Notes: generated from the letters alone by a model not told the origin. A stretch of DNA of 64,000 nt from Clostridia bacterium (GCA_017398825.1 JAFQEV010000059.1:1-64000), one strand, 5' to 3'; counted from the first letter of the stretch, positions 6,967 to 16,534 are shown. A program made the numbers and translations.

Positions 6967-9057
6967 TTAAACAAGCGCGCCTTTGCAAATAATGAACATA
7001 TCTACTTTGCGCGCTCGGCTATCAACACCTAAAACCTTTACGGTTACCTCCTCGCCCAAAGTATAAGAGGTTTTGCCGGAACGCAAGGTGTAAGAGGACG
7101 CGTCAAGCTCATAATGCCCACGAGGTAGGTTTTCTATCTTTACCATACCCTCAACCGTGTTTTCAAGCTCTACGAAAACGCCGTGATTAGTAACTCCGCT
7201 GATTATTGCAGGATAAATCTCGCCGATATGTTTTTTCATATAACGGCACTTATATAACTCATCCATCGTGCGCTCAGCCTCATCGGCGCGCTTTTCGTTG
7301 GTGGAAGAGATATTACTTGCCTCGGTAACGAAGGAGGCAAACCTTTTTACAACGTCTCCCCCGTTTAATATTTCTTTTATGATTGCATGGACTACAAGGT
7401 CGGGAAAACGCCTTATAGGCGAGGTAAAGTGGCAATAACACTTACTCGAAAGACCAAAGTGACCAAGGTTTTCAGACGTGTATTTAGCCTTTTGCATAGA
7501 ACGGAGCATAACCTTGTTTACAACGTTGAAAAGAGGCTTTCCCTTAAGAGTTTCAAGGAGAGTTTGATAGTCTTTTGGGTGACAGGTATCGGCATTCCAC
7601 TTCACGTTTATTCCAAGCACCTTTAAAAAAGTTTTAAACCCCTCAACCTTTTCAGCCGACGGCTTTTCGTGAACGCGGTAGATAAAGGGCATTTCGGTAT
7701 AGAAAACGTATTCGGCAATCGTTTCGTTCGCGATAATCATAAACTCTTCGATTATCTTGTACGCCTCTGCACTACGCCTCGGCTCAACGGTAATATTTTT
7801 CTTTTCGTCAACGGTTATATGGCTTTCTTTTACGGATAAATCTATATTGCCTCTTGCCGTTCGCTTTTTGGATAAAACCTCTTTTAAAGAATTCATATCC
7901 TTAATCAAGGGCACGAACTCCTCGTAACCCTCAACTACGTTTCCATCTAAAATGCTTTGAACGGCAGTATAGGTCATGCGCTTTTTGGAACGAATAACTC
8001 CGTTAACAACGTCAAAACTTCTTACTTCACCGCTAAAATCTATTTGCATAACGAGCGATAGCGTGAGCCTATCAACTCCCTCGTTGAGCGAACAAATGCC
8101 GTTGGAAAGCTTTTTTGGTAGCATGGGAATAACGCGCTCGGGAAAATACACGCTCGTTGAACGGCTTAACGCCTCTTTGCCTATCTCGGAATAAAATTTT
8201 ACGTAGTGAGAGACGTCAGCTATATGAACGCCAAGCTCAAAGCCGTTTTTGGTTTTTTTAACGGAAACTGCATCGTCGAAATCACGCGAGTCCTCCCCGT
8301 CTATCGTAACGATTAAATCTGAGGTGAAATCTACCCTGCCTTTTTTATCTTCCTCAGAAACGCAAGTGGGTATTTTATCAAGCTCGGCATTTACCTTTTC
8401 GGGAAAATCAAGGGGATAATCGTATGCTTTGATAATGGATAGTTCTTCCGCCTTTAAATCAAACCTTTTGCCGAGAATTTCTACAATCTTACCCTCGGGG
8501 TTGCGAGATTTTTCAGGATAGTCGGTAATTAAAGCAACCACCTTATCGCCTGACTTTGCGCCTTTGGTGTTCTTTTGCGAAACATACACGTCAACTGAAA
8601 AATTCCTATCGTCTGAAATTACAAAGCCGTAGCCGTTTTCACCATCGAACGTGCCAACTACCTTTTTAGTTCCTCGCTCTAAGATTTGGACTACTTTTGC
8701 CTCGTCGGTTGACCCTCTTGAAGATAACTGCTTTTTGATAATTACGGTATCGCCGTTAAGTGCTCCTCCAAGGCATTTAGGAGGAATAAAATAATCGCCA
8801 TTATCGGTTATAACGAATGCAAAGCCACGCTCGTTGCCCTTTAGCGTTCCCTTTAAAAGCCCGCTGTTTTCAAACAGGATAAAACGCCCGTTATCATAAA
8901 CGATACGGCCTTCCTTTTCAAGCGCGTAAACAGCCTCGATTACGGTATTTTTTTCAAAGCGAGATTTTGCGCCCATAAGTTCGCACAAACGCTTAAGCCC
9001 AAGCCCTTCAGCCTCGCCACTATTAAATTTTTCAAGTAAATAATCTTTAATAATCAT
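6967..9057 (-). CDS. rnr: Ribonuclease R
   Basis: A 696-residue 3'-5' exoribonuclease of the RNB family. It has an N-terminal helix-turn-helix-like region, cold-shock RNA-binding domains (about residues 65-200), the RNB catalytic domain with GEDSRDFDDAVSV carrying the metal-binding aspartates, and a C-terminal S1 domain (GVTNHGVFVELENTVEGMV). RNase R degrades structured RNA and, in other bacteria, acts with tmRNA/SmpB, encoded just downstream. No Shine-Dalgarno is visible before the ATG at 9057, unlike its neighbours. About 350 bp of repeat DNA separates it from secG, which may weaken cotranscription. Confidence 0.96.
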   Translation of the reverse strand: MIIKDYLLEKFNSGEAEGLGLKRLCELMGAKSRFEKNTVIEAVYALEKEGRIVYDNGRFILFENSGLLKGTLKGNERGFAFVITDNGDYFIPPKCLGGALNGDTVIIKKQLSSRGSTDEAKVVQILERGTKKVVGTFDGENGYGFVISDDRNFSVDVYVSQKNTKGAKSGDKVVALITDYPEKSRNPEGKIVEILGKRFDLKAEELSIIKAYDYPLDFPEKVNAELDKIPTCVSEEDKKGRVDFTSDLIVTIDGEDSRDFDDAVSVKKTKNGFELGVHIADVSHYVKFYSEIGKEALSRSTSVYFPERVIPMLPKKLSNGICSLNEGVDRLTLSLVMQIDFSGEVRSFDVVNGVIRSKKRMTYTAVQSILDGNVVEGYEEFVPLIKDMNSLKEVLSKKRTARGNIDLSVKESHITVDEKKNITVEPRRSAEAYKIIEEFMIIANETIAEYVFYTEMPFIYRVHEKPSAEKVEGFKTFLKVLGINVKWNADTCHPKDYQTLLETLKGKPLFNVVNKVMLRSMQKAKYTSENLGHFGLSSKCYCHFTSPIRRFPDLVVHAIIKEILNGGDVVKRFASFVTEASNISSTNEKRADEAERTMDELYKCRYMKKHIGEIYPAIISGVTNHGVFVELENTVEGMVKIENLPRGHYELDASSYTLRSGKTSYTLGEEVTVKVLGVDSRARKVDMFIICKGALV

Positions 9058-9117
9058 ATGTAGTGTAAAAAAATTACGTGCTTATATAAAGTGGATGTTT
9101 TATTATTTTTGAAAGTT

Positions 9118-9208
9118 TATTAGAGCATTTGCGATAGGAGGACTTGTTGTACACGAGTGAGCAAAGCGGAGCAGAACATAGTATAACGTAGCAAATAACG
9201 GATTAAAA
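9118..9208. repeat. Family 1 palindrome, partial copy, between secG and rnr
   Basis: The right 33 bp (ending AACGGATTAAAA) are identical to the right end of the copy at 9245-9371; the left half is shortened and divergent. Each of the two copies is preceded by a similar GCTTATA(T/C)AAAG motif, suggesting a tandem duplication. Confidence 0.65.
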
Positions 9209-9244
9209 TTTAAGATAAGCATAATAGGCTTATACAAAGCGATG

Positions 9245-9371
9245 TTTTAAGACGTTAGTTGCAAGTTAGACGAGGCACAAGATTTTTTAACGCTGAGTTA
9301 GACCTCTTTGGTCAACGAAGTGTTAAAAAGTCGCAGTAACATAGTATAACGTAGCAAATAACGGATTAAAA
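9245..9371. repeat. Family 1 palindrome between secG and rnr
   Basis: About 127 bp. It begins TTTTAAGACGTTAG and ends AACGGATTAAAA, the two ends being imperfect inverted repeats. A central GACC/GGTC hairpin is flanked by longer arms. It lies beyond the secG terminator, in the 353-bp gene-free stretch before rnr. Confidence 0.8.
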
Positions 9372-9373
9372 AA

Positions 9374-9401
9374 ATAAGGGGCGCATAGTACACGCCCCTT
9401 T
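9374..9401 (-). terminator. Terminator after secG
   Basis: AAGGGGCG and CGCCCCTT arms followed on the minus strand by a T-run. It directly follows the secG stop codon and separates it from the repeats before rnr. Confidence 0.85.
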
Positions 9402-9410
9402 TCTCTCTTA

Positions 9411-9695
9411 TTAAATACCTTTAATCAAATGCAATACGTAGAACAAAATCATACAAACCGCCAAAATGATGACGGAAATAACGGTAAGCTTTTTCATCTT
9501 GCTTTCCAAGGTTTTGTTCTTGTTCTTGCCATAGAAAGTTTCGGACTGACCGTTAACGGCGCCTATGCCGTTAGAGTTGCCCGGTTGCATAATTACTACT
9601 GCAATTACAAAAAGAGATACCAAAACGGATACTATTAAACATATAATGCTGAGTACTTTATAAGTACCGTAAGAAATTGCTAATAAATTTAACAT
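9411..9695 (-). CDS. secG: Preprotein translocase subunit SecG
   Basis: A 94-residue protein with two membrane segments (about 13-36 and 69-90) joined by the family's conserved loop (VIMQPGNSNGIGAVNGQSETFYGKNKNKTLE, residues 34-64, seen in parts). SecG assists SecYEG-dependent export. The ATG is preceded by AGGTGAATT. It lies in its usual place after gpmI, and its own consensus promoter sits just upstream. Confidence 0.93.
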   Translation of the reverse strand: MLNLLAISYGTYKVLSIICLIVSVLVSLFVIAVVIMQPGNSNGIGAVNGQSETFYGKNKNKTLESKMKKLTVISVIILAVCMILFYVLHLIKGI

Positions 9696-9733
9696 AATTC
9701 ACCTACAAAACGCTTTTTTGTTGTTACTAATGC

Positions 9734-9762
9734 ATTATAGCACATCTTTTTTATTTTTACAA
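9734..9762 (-). promoter_or_regulatory. Promoter of secG
   Basis: TTGTAA (9762-9757), 17-bp spacer and TATAAT (9739-9734) on the minus strand, leaving a leader of about 30 nt with an AGGTGA ribosome site. Confidence 0.7.
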
Positions 9763-9775
9763 CTTTTTTTGCGTA

Positions 9776-11326
9776 TTATTTTTTTATTAAAGAAACGCCT
9801 GTCATTTCTACGGGTTTTTCCTCACCCATTATCTCAAGCATAGTGGGTGCAATATCAGCTAAACAACCACCATCGCGAAGAGTTGCACCTTTATAAAGGT
9901 TAGATACCAAGATAAAGGGAACGGGGTTGGTGGTGTGAGCGGTAAAGGGCTTTTCACCCTTTTCGTCCTCAAACATTCTATCAGCGTTGCCGTGGTCTGC
10001 AGTAATAAGTACGCTACCACCCTTTTCAAGAACCTTGTCAACTACGGCTTTAACGCTTTCTTCAACCGTTTTAACCGCTTTTACTGCTGCATCTTGAACG
10101 CCGGTGTGACCAACCATATCGCAGTTAGCGTAGTTTAAAATAACAACGTCAAACTTATCTGAGCTAAGCTCTTCAATAACCTTTTCGGTAACTTCGGGCG
10201 CGCTCATCTCAGGCTGGAGATCATACGTTGCAACCTTGGGGGACGCAATTAAATCTCTTTGCTCGTTCTTTTCAGGAGCCTCAACGCCACCGTTAAAGAA
10301 GAAGGTTACGTGAGCGTACTTTTCAGTTTCAGCAATTCTAAGCTGAGTATATCCCTTATCGGATAAAAATTTACCTAAGGTGTTGGTGAGTTTTATCTTT
10401 TTGAACGCAACCGCAACGTTTTCAAAAGTTGCATCATAAGTAGAAAAACCTACGTAGCAAGGAGCGAGATAGCCGGTTTTTCTCTCAAAACCGTCAAAGC
10501 TCTCTACGGTGAACGCGCGAGTGATTTCCCTCGCTCTATCGGGGCGGAAGTTAAAGAAAATTATACTATCGCCCTTTTCAATAAGCCCTACGGGCTTACC
10601 GCTTTCATCAACTACGTTTGTAGGAAGAACAAACTCGTCGGTTACGCCGTTTGCATAGCTCTCTCTAACAGCGGTTTCGGGGCAAAGCGCCTTTTCGCCA
10701 GCACCTAAAGTGAGCATATCGTATGCCTTTTCTACTCTATCCCAACGGTTATCTCTATCCATAGCGTAGTATCTACCGCAAACCGATGCGATTTTACCAA
10801 CACCGATAGAGTTGATTTCTTCTTGCAAGTCTTTAATAAAGTCAGCACCGCTGGTAGGTGCAACGTCACGCCCGTCAAGGAAACAATGAACGTAAACTTT
10901 TTCAAGCCCCTTCATCTTGCACATTTTTAAGAGCGCAAAAAGATGAGTTATGTGGCTGTGAACGCCACCGGTTGATAAAAGTCCGTATAAATGCAAGCTC
11001 TTGCCGTTATTGAGCGCATTGTCAATAGCTGAAATAAGCTCGGCGTTCTCAAAGAACGTTCCGTCTTGAATTTCTTTAGTGATACGAGTTAAATCCTGGT
11101 AAACGATACGGCCTGCACCCATATTGAGATGGCCAACCTCGCTGTTACCCATCTGCCCGTCGGGAAGACCAACGTCCATACCACTTGCACCAAGCGTGGT
11201 GTAAGGATATTCGTTTTTAAGATTTTCGATAACGCCGGCGTTTGCTAAGGTAATAGCGTTGCCGAACTCGTTACCTGCTAAACCGTAACCGTCCATTATA
11301 ATTAAGACAACAGGTCTTGTTTTCAT
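9776..11326 (-). CDS. gpmI: 2,3-bisphosphoglycerate-independent phosphoglycerate mutase
   Basis: A 516-residue alkaline-phosphatase-superfamily enzyme that interconverts 3- and 2-phosphoglycerate in glycolysis using two Mn2+ ions. Visible are the metal ligand D12 in LIIMDGYG, the phosphorylated serine S62 in GNSEVGHLNMGAGR, the insertion domain (HCFLDGRDVAP, VCGRYYAMDRDNRW), NFRPDRAREI, and the C-terminal metal sites ITADHGNADRM and FTAHTTNPVP. Full length for the family. It follows pgk and tpiA in the same direction. Confidence 0.97.
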   Translation of the reverse strand: MKTRPVVLIIMDGYGLAGNEFGNAITLANAGVIENLKNEYPYTTLGASGMDVGLPDGQMGNSEVGHLNMGAGRIVYQDLTRITKEIQDGTFFENAELISAIDNALNNGKSLHLYGLLSTGGVHSHITHLFALLKMCKMKGLEKVYVHCFLDGRDVAPTSGADFIKDLQEEINSIGVGKIASVCGRYYAMDRDNRWDRVEKAYDMLTLGAGEKALCPETAVRESYANGVTDEFVLPTNVVDESGKPVGLIEKGDSIIFFNFRPDRAREITRAFTVESFDGFERKTGYLAPCYVGFSTYDATFENVAVAFKKIKLTNTLGKFLSDKGYTQLRIAETEKYAHVTFFFNGGVEAPEKNEQRDLIASPKVATYDLQPEMSAPEVTEKVIEELSSDKFDVVILNYANCDMVGHTGVQDAAVKAVKTVEESVKAVVDKVLEKGGSVLITADHGNADRMFEDEKGEKPFTAHTTNPVPFILVSNLYKGATLRDGGCLADIAPTMLEIMGEEKPVEMTGVSLIKK

Positions 11327-11340
11327 AAATTCTCCAAAAG

Positions 11341-11365
11341 TTTAACCACTCAAAGAGTGGTTAAA
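11341..11365 (-). other. Hairpin in the leader of gpmI
   Basis: Perfect 11-bp arms (TTTAACCACTC and complement) with a 3-nt loop, about 15 bp before the gpmI start codon. No classical T-run follows on the minus strand. It may act as an intercistronic stabiliser or translation control. A similar hairpin with a related arm precedes the DUF1015 gene (37024-37049). Confidence 0.6.
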
Positions 11366-11444
11366 TACGTTTTTTATTGTAATATTTTAGTTGTAAACTC
11401 TAATTCTTGAACAACGTGACGTTAGTTGCAAGTTTGATAAACTG

Positions 11445-11574
11445 TTTTAAGACGTTAGAAACAAGCAAGACAAGGCTCGGCAAGGCGGGGCGATAACAAT
11501 AGACCTTTTTGGTCATTGTTAGTGCAACGACTTGACAGTAACGCAGTATTGCGCCGTTTATAACGGATTAAAAA
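11445..11574. repeat. Family 1 palindrome abutting tpiA stop codon
   Basis: Begins TTTTAAGACGTTAG and ends GGATTAAAAA immediately before the tpiA stop triplet (11575-11577). The inner stem is AACAATAGACC/GGTCATTGTT, different from other copies but still paired. A further left-end-like fragment (GACGTTAGTTGCAAG) lies at 11419-11433. Confidence 0.8.
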
Positions 11575-12321
11575 TTATTTGTTGTAGTTTACAATCGCCG
11601 AGAAATCAGCCGCTTTAAGAGCTGCACCGCCGATAAGACCACCGTCGATTTCTTCCATAGCCATAAGCTCTTTAGCGTTACCCGGTTTCATAGAACCGCC
11701 GTACTGAATTCTAACCTTGCTTGCGCATACCTCGCAGAAGGTTTCAGCAAGAACTTTTCTAATGTAGCCGATAGTTTCGTTAGCTTGCTCGCTGGTAGCA
11801 GTTTTACCAGTACCGATAGCCCAAACGGGCTCGTATGCGATAACGAGCTTAGTAAGGTCTTCAACACCCTTTAAGCCCTCAACGATTTGACGCTTTAACA
11901 CGTCTTCAGTCTTGCCAGTTTCTCTTTCTTCTAAGGTTTCACCAACGCAAACGATGGGGATAAGACCCTTCTTTAATGCCTGTAAAGTTCTCTTGTTAAC
12001 GGTTTCGTCAGTTTCAGCAAAGTACTGTCTTCTCTCGCTGTGACCGATAATAACGTATTCAACGCCGAGCTCTAAGAGCATGTCAGCAGAAATTTCACCG
12101 GTGAACGCGCCGTTATCTGCAAAGTGAACGTTTTCAGCGCCGAGTTTAATGTTAGAACCCTTGAGTGCCTCGCCTACTGCATAAATGTCAGTTGCGGGAA
12201 CGCAAACAACAACGTCACAGTCAGCATCTTTTACTAAGGGCTTAAGTTCGTTTACAAGTGCTACGCCCTGAGAGGGAGTAAGGTTCATTTTCCAGTTACC
12301 TGCAATAATAGCTTTTCTCAT
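11575..12321 (-). CDS. tpiA: Triosephosphate isomerase
   Basis: A 248-residue (beta/alpha)8 enzyme interconverting dihydroxyacetone phosphate and glyceraldehyde 3-phosphate. The catalytic residues are all present: N9 and K11 in AGNWKMN, H94 in IIGHSERR and E164 in [11 protein letters not shown], plus the phosphate-binding GGSM and GLIGGAAL loops. Standard length. The start has GGAGATAA upstream. A repeat element ends exactly at its stop codon and separates it from gpmI. Confidence 0.98.
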   Translation of the reverse strand: MRKAIIAGNWKMNLTPSQGVALVNELKPLVKDADCDVVVCVPATDIYAVGEALKGSNIKLGAENVHFADNGAFTGEISADMLLELGVEYVIIGHSERRQYFAETDETVNKRTLQALKKGLIPIVCVGETLEERETGKTEDVLKRQIVEGLKGVEDLTKLVIAYEPVWAIGTGKTATSEQANETIGYIRKVLAETFCEVCASKVRIQYGGSMKPGNAKELMAMEEIDGGLIGGAALKAADFSAIVNYNK

Positions 12322-12350
12322 TATTTTATCTCCAAAAATTTTATCTTTTA

Positions 12351-12517
12351 GGCTCTGTCACAATTTACGGCTGATTTAAAGAAAATGCATCAAACGCGGT
12401 GGAAGACAAGGCAAAGCCCGATGGCAATACTCTTTGTCTTGCCAAGTGGCTTTAACAATGTATTGCGCCACGTTTCAGGCATAATCTTAGTTAGACGCAG
12501 GTGTGATAGAACTATCT
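12351..12517. repeat. Family 2 palindromic element, copy 1 (pgk-tpiA gap)
   Basis: About 167 bp, closely matching 22422-22584. The left end is GGCTCTGTCACAAT; the right end is decayed (GGTGTGATAGAAC). Internal inverted segments pair AATGCATCAAACG with CGTTTCAGGCAT and AAGACAA with TTGTCTT. It ends 3 bp from the pgk stop codon, so the pgk-tpiA transcript must run through it. MITE-like; no coding capacity. Confidence 0.8.
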
Positions 12518-12520
12518 TAA

Positions 12521-13837
12521 TTAGTCTTTTTCGTTAAGGCATGCAATACCCGGTAAAACTTTACCTTCGAAAAGTTCAAGGGACGCACCGCCACCGGTAG
12601 AAATGTGGCTCATCTTATCAGCAAAGCCGAGCTGTGCAACAGCGGCAGCGCTATCACCACCACCGATAATGGTAGTTGCGCCCTCAGCCTCAGCCATAGC
12701 CTTAGCAACAGCAATAGTACCTTTTGCTAAAGTGGGGTTTTCAAATACGCCCATAGGTCCGTTCCAAATAACAGTCTTTGCGCTCTTTACCTTGCTTGCG
12801 AAAAGTTCCATAGTCTTATCGCCGATGTCAAGACCCATCATATCAGCGGGAATCTTGTCGCTATCAACAACGGAAACCTCGATTTCAGCATCGATGGGGT
12901 TGGGGAATTCTTTAGCGATAGTGGTATCGATAGGAAGAACGAGTTCTTTGCCAAGCTTTTCAGCTTTAGCAATCATTTCGTTGCAGTAATCAATCTTTTC
13001 AAGGTCAACGAGTGACGTACCAACTTCATAACCCTTTGCCTTTAAGAAGGTGTATGCCATACCACCGCCAACGATTAAGGTATCGCACTTTTCAAGAAGG
13101 TTGGAAATAACGTTTAATTTATCAGCAACCTTAGCACCGCCTAATACTGCTACGAAAGGTCTAACGGGGTTTTCTAAAGAGTCAGCCATAACGGAGAGTT
13201 CCTTTTCGATAAGGAAACCGCAAACTGCAGTCTTTACAAGGCCGTATTCAACGATTGCAGCGGTAGATGCGTGTGAACGATGAGCAGTACCGAACGCGTC
13301 GTTAACGTAAACGTCAGCAAAAGCGGCGAGCTTTTTGCAGAACTCTAAGTCCTTACCCTCTTCACCTGCGTCAAAACGAGTGTTTTCAAGAATTAAAACC
13401 TCACCCTCTTTGAGTGCGGCAACCTTAGCGCAAGCGTCAGCTCCAACAGTATCGGTTGCAAAAGTTACTTTGCCACCGAGAATTTCGTTAAGCCTGTCCG
13501 CTACCGGCTTTAAGGTGAATTTCTTGATATCCTTTTTAGCCTTTTCGATATATTCAGCGGTTGCTGCTGCTCTCTCTTCTTCGGGAAGAGCCTCAACAGC
13601 CTTCTTTTCTTTTTTGTTAAGTTTAATCTTCTCGTTGAAGATGTTGTGGGGCTTACCCATGTGTGAGCAAAGAATAACCTTTGCACCGTTATCCATAAGG
13701 TATTTGATGGTGGGAAGAGCTCCGTTAATTCTGTTTTCGTCAGTAATAACGCCGTCCTTCATAGGAACGTTGAAATCTACTCTGACAAGGCATCTCTTGC
13801 CTTTAACGTCAATGTCTTTAACAGTTAATTTATTCAT
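12521..13837 (-). CDS. pgk: Phosphoglycerate kinase
   Basis: A 438-residue enzyme making ATP from 1,3-bisphosphoglycerate. Family motifs: VRVDFNVP near the N terminus, [18 protein letters not shown]-like [24 protein letters not shown], the hinge WNGPMGVFE and GGGDSAAA. It is about 40 residues longer than typical; the excess is a charged Lys/Glu-rich insertion at about residues 64-106 between SHMGKP and LKPVADRL. First gene of the lower-glycolysis cluster, with its own consensus promoter; gapA is not next to it. Confidence 0.97.
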   Translation of the reverse strand: MNKLTVKDIDVKGKRCLVRVDFNVPMKDGVITDENRINGALPTIKYLMDNGAKVILCSHMGKPHNIFNEKIKLNKKEKKAVEALPEEERAAATAEYIEKAKKDIKKFTLKPVADRLNEILGGKVTFATDTVGADACAKVAALKEGEVLILENTRFDAGEEGKDLEFCKKLAAFADVYVNDAFGTAHRSHASTAAIVEYGLVKTAVCGFLIEKELSVMADSLENPVRPFVAVLGGAKVADKLNVISNLLEKCDTLIVGGGMAYTFLKAKGYEVGTSLVDLEKIDYCNEMIAKAEKLGKELVLPIDTTIAKEFPNPIDAEIEVSVVDSDKIPADMMGLDIGDKTMELFASKVKSAKTVIWNGPMGVFENPTLAKGTIAVAKAMAEAEGATTIIGGGDSAAAVAQLGFADKMSHISTGGGASLELFEGKVLPGIACLNEKD

Positions 13838-13867
13838 AGAATAACTCCTTCAAAATTTACTATTAAC

Positions 13868-13896
13868 ATTTTAGCCCTTTTTTAACGCCTTGTCAA
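13868..13896 (-). promoter_or_regulatory. Promoter of the pgk-tpiA-gpmI operon
   Basis: TTGACA (13896-13891), 17-bp spacer and TAAAAT (13873-13868) on the minus strand, followed by an AAGGAG ribosome site before pgk. Confidence 0.8.
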
Positions 13897-13904
13897 ACAA
13901 ATAA

Positions 13905-14915
13905 CTACGTTTTAACAACTTTTAGCCTCTTAACTCTCGGTTTTTTCACTTTTTCGCGCTTATCGTCTTTAACGATAAGGCACACGAGCTTTGTAACGGG
14001 TTTTAAAACGGGAAGTAAAATTATAGTTACAAACAAGTTAAACAAAGTGTGAAAATTCGCTATTTGACGCTCTATTCCGCCTGAAAATTTATAAAAAGCA
14101 GTAGCAATCTCACCGCTGAATAGCGAAAGTGGCAAAAACAATATCGCCACACCTATCGAGTTAAAGAAGATGTTGAAAAACGCCGAACGGCGAGCGTCAA
14201 CCGGCTTATTCATGGCGGAAAGTATTACGCAAAGACAAGTGCCAACGTTCGATCCGAGTATTAAAAACATACTGCTTTCAAACGTTAAAAGCCCGTTAGA
14301 TGCAAGTATTATCATAACGCTAGTAACGGCGGAAGAACTTTGAATTATAGCGGTTATAACTATGCCGTTTAAAAGGAGCAATAGGTGGTTTTTTACGGTG
14401 AAAATATCCCTAAACGACTCGAAGTTTTTAAAATAGGCAACGCTGTCACTAATCACGTTCAGCCCAAAAAAGAGCATTCCAAAACCCGCCATAACACCGC
14501 CGAGCAAATTTACCTTTTCATTTTTAAAAAATGAAAAAATAAAGCCTATAAACGCAATAACGCCACCAAACGCGGTTATATCAAACGCAGAACTTCCTGA
14601 CAGCGCTACGAGCTGTGCCGTAATGGTAGTTCCTATATTTGCACCCATCACGACTGCAGATGCTGAGTAGAATGAAAGAATTCCACTACCCACGAACCCC
14701 ACGAGGATAACGTTAGTTGCTATGCTTGACTGAATGAGCGCGGTAGACACAGCGCCCGTCAAAACCCCCGCACATCTGTTCTTGGTAAAGGTTCTTAAAA
14801 CCCTTTCCATTTTTGCCCCTGTGAGTTTTTCCATATTATCACTCATAAACTTTAAGCCGAGCAAGAAAAAAGTAATACCGCCGAGTGTTAAAAATATATA
14901 TTGCAATGCGTACAT
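13905..14915 (-). CDS. Na+/phosphate cotransporter-like membrane protein (NptA/YjbB type)
   Basis: A 336-residue membrane protein with the inverted repeat typical of Na/Pi cotransporters: LIQSSIATN with GANIGTTITA in the first half, and IIQSSSAVTS with GSNVGTCLC in the second. It ends in a basic tail (KKPRVKRLKVV) and lacks the C-terminal PhoU-like domain found in many bacterial homologues of about 550 residues. The ATG at 14915 has no Shine-Dalgarno; a TATATT box 6 bp upstream would give a leaderless mRNA. Transport of phosphate is inferred. Confidence 0.85.
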   Translation of the reverse strand: MYALQYIFLTLGGITFFLLGLKFMSDNMEKLTGAKMERVLRTFTKNRCAGVLTGAVSTALIQSSIATNVILVGFVGSGILSFYSASAVVMGANIGTTITAQLVALSGSSAFDITAFGGVIAFIGFIFSFFKNEKVNLLGGVMAGFGMLFFGLNVISDSVAYFKNFESFRDIFTVKNHLLLLLNGIVITAIIQSSSAVTSVMIILASNGLLTFESSMFLILGSNVGTCLCVILSAMNKPVDARRSAFFNIFFNSIGVAILFLPLSLFSGEIATAFYKFSGGIERQIANFHTLFNLFVTIILLPVLKPVTKLVCLIVKDDKREKVKKPRVKRLKVVKT

Positions 14916-14962
14916 ATAAGTAATATACTTATACGTTTAAAATTTTATGATTTTTACTCAAT

Positions 14963-14990
14963 AAAAAACGGTGGAAAATTCCACCGTTTA
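14963..14990 (-). terminator. Terminator after the lipoprotein phosphoesterase gene
   Basis: ACGGTGGAA/TTCCACCGT hairpin with T-run on the minus strand. Near-identical hairpins occur at 16507-16534 and 17192-17224. Confidence 0.85.
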
Positions 14991-14991
14991 A

Positions 14992-16452
14992 TTAATCGTA
15001 TAATATAGTACTTATTACGTAATTTACCTTTGGCAATAACTCCCCTCCGTCACCGACGGTAAAGTCTATTCCCTTAATAACGACTTTATATTCGTAAACG
15101 TCCACCCAAATTCCTTGAGAGCCTCCGTTTATGCTGTTGCCCCCTTCATCTCTAAGATAAGCGCAAGACGGAACGTGAACCATAGTCATTGAATTTTCAA
15201 ATTGATAAAGATTAGGTGTGTCGTATCCCTCCTCCCCTTCGTATTCCAAGGTGTGATGGGAATGACCTGAAAACCATATAACGTTAGGATAATTTAATAT
15301 AAGTTGTTTCATATCGTTTGATCTGCCTGCAGGTATAGGCTCGGTTATATGCAAACCGCTACCTAAATCAAACGTATTTGGCAAGAGCAAATGAAAGAAG
15401 AGAAAAACTCTTTCATTTTTGTACTTTTCAAGTTGAGCGCGTATCCAGTCGATATCGGATATTCCAGTTGCGCCCATTTTATTCATATCGCTTTGATCAC
15501 GGCAAAAATTAACGTAATTCCAGTAGTACATTGAAAAGTAAATAAACACGTCACCATTATGCTCTACAACAAAATTAAGATCCGTGCCTATAATATCTTT
15601 CCACACCTCTTCGGCTTTCATATTTCCGTCACCGTAAACGGTGACGGTTTCAGCCAACCCGTTACTGCCGTTCATGTGCCCATATACCGTTGCATCGTGA
15701 TTTCCAGCAATTGTATATACGGGCTTATTTGTAAAATAACGCTCGTTATAATCAGAGTAAATTTGTAACTCGCTTACCCACTCACTCATAGCGCTTTCAT
15801 TCTCGGGTTCGTAAGCCGACCTATTGTTTGCAACAATATCTCCTGCAACCGATACGAAATCCGCACCATTCTCGTAATAATAAGTTAAAGCCCTCTGATA
15901 ATCCGTTAGAGAGTAAGTTTCATCAAAGCCGTAATTTGTGTCCTTTAAATGAACGTCTGACAAAACGCCAAAACTATACAAAGGCTCGTAACTTGGCTCT
16001 TTGTAAAAAGCAGAATCTATCTCAACTTTAGTATCCGTTTTACTACAGTTTAATCTATCGCAAACGGCAGTTTCAGTTCCGTCTTCAGTCTCAGTCGCAT
16101 TTTTATCGGAAAGGTACTGAGTAAAAGAATGAGATAGAGCCGTGTTTGGCTTAGTTTTTGTTCTTTTAGCCAAGCATCCTTCTCTAAGGCAAACGGCAGT
16201 TTCAGTCCCGTCCATCTCACACTCCGCATCATCATTGAAAAAGTATTCTCCAAAAGCGTGCCCTAAAGCCTTAACGTAATTAGTCTTTTTCACCCTACCG
16301 CAAGAGCAAGTGTATATATCGTAACCTCTTTGAGTGCAAGTGGGCAACACCGTTTCAATCGTATAATTAGGAGTATGAATGCATCCACTAAACGAAAAAA
16401 TCGACGTTATTAAAATTAAAATAGCAAGTAGATAAGTGATTGTCTTTTTCAT
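14992..16452 (-). CDS. Lipoprotein metallophosphoesterase with Cys/His-rich repeats
   Basis: A secreted lipoprotein of 486 residues: signal peptide with lipobox SFSGC, then three related modules of about 45 residues with paired cysteines (TCTQRGYDIYTCSCG, ETAVCLREGC, ETAVCDRLNC) alternating with GH(A/S)F motifs, then a calcineurin-like phosphoesterase domain (SDVHLKD, AGDIVANN, AGNHDATVYGH, SGHSHH). The cysteine modules resemble the N-terminal part of the BspA-like lipoprotein at 33826. The ATG at 16452 is chosen over 16461 because transcription is predicted to start near 16459. No Shine-Dalgarno is seen. Substrate unknown. Confidence 0.85.
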   Translation of the reverse strand: MKKTITYLLAILILITSIFSFSGCIHTPNYTIETVLPTCTQRGYDIYTCSCGRVKKTNYVKALGHAFGEYFFNDDAECEMDGTETAVCLREGCLAKRTKTKPNTALSHSFTQYLSDKNATETEDGTETAVCDRLNCSKTDTKVEIDSAFYKEPSYEPLYSFGVLSDVHLKDTNYGFDETYSLTDYQRALTYYYENGADFVSVAGDIVANNRSAYEPENESAMSEWVSELQIYSDYNERYFTNKPVYTIAGNHDATVYGHMNGSNGLAETVTVYGDGNMKAEEVWKDIIGTDLNFVVEHNGDVFIYFSMYYWNYVNFCRDQSDMNKMGATGISDIDWIRAQLEKYKNERVFLFFHLLLPNTFDLGSGLHITEPIPAGRSNDMKQLILNYPNVIWFSGHSHHTLEYEGEEGYDTPNLYQFENSMTMVHVPSCAYLRDEGGNSINGGSQGIWVDVYEYKVVIKGIDFTVGDGGELLPKVNYVISTILYD

Positions 16453-16465
16453 AATAAGCACGATT

Positions 16466-16495
16466 ATTATACCAAATTTAGTATAAATAATGCAA
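16466..16495 (-). promoter_or_regulatory. Promoter of the lipoprotein phosphoesterase gene
   Basis: TTGCAT (16495-16490), 18-bp spacer and TATAAT (16471-16466) on the minus strand. An inverted repeat TTATAC-N8-GTATAA overlaps spacer and -10. The leader would be about 7 nt. Confidence 0.6.
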
Positions 16496-16506
16496 ACGTT
16501 TTATAT

Positions 16507-16534
16507 TAAAAAACGGTGGAAATTCCACCGTTTA
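16507..16534 (-). terminator. Terminator after the zinc-ribbon gene
   Basis: ACGGTGGAA/TTCCACCGT hairpin with T-run on the minus strand, just after the stop codon. Confidence 0.85.

Noticed and set aside
9118-9371. Family 1 repeats as a CRISPR array
   Set aside because: Units are palindromes of variable sequence without regular spacers, are dispersed through the genome window, and no cas genes are present.
11445-11574. Family 1 repeats as simple intrinsic terminators
   Set aside because: They lack a T-run directly after the stem, occur inside operons, and at four operon ends a normal terminator follows them.
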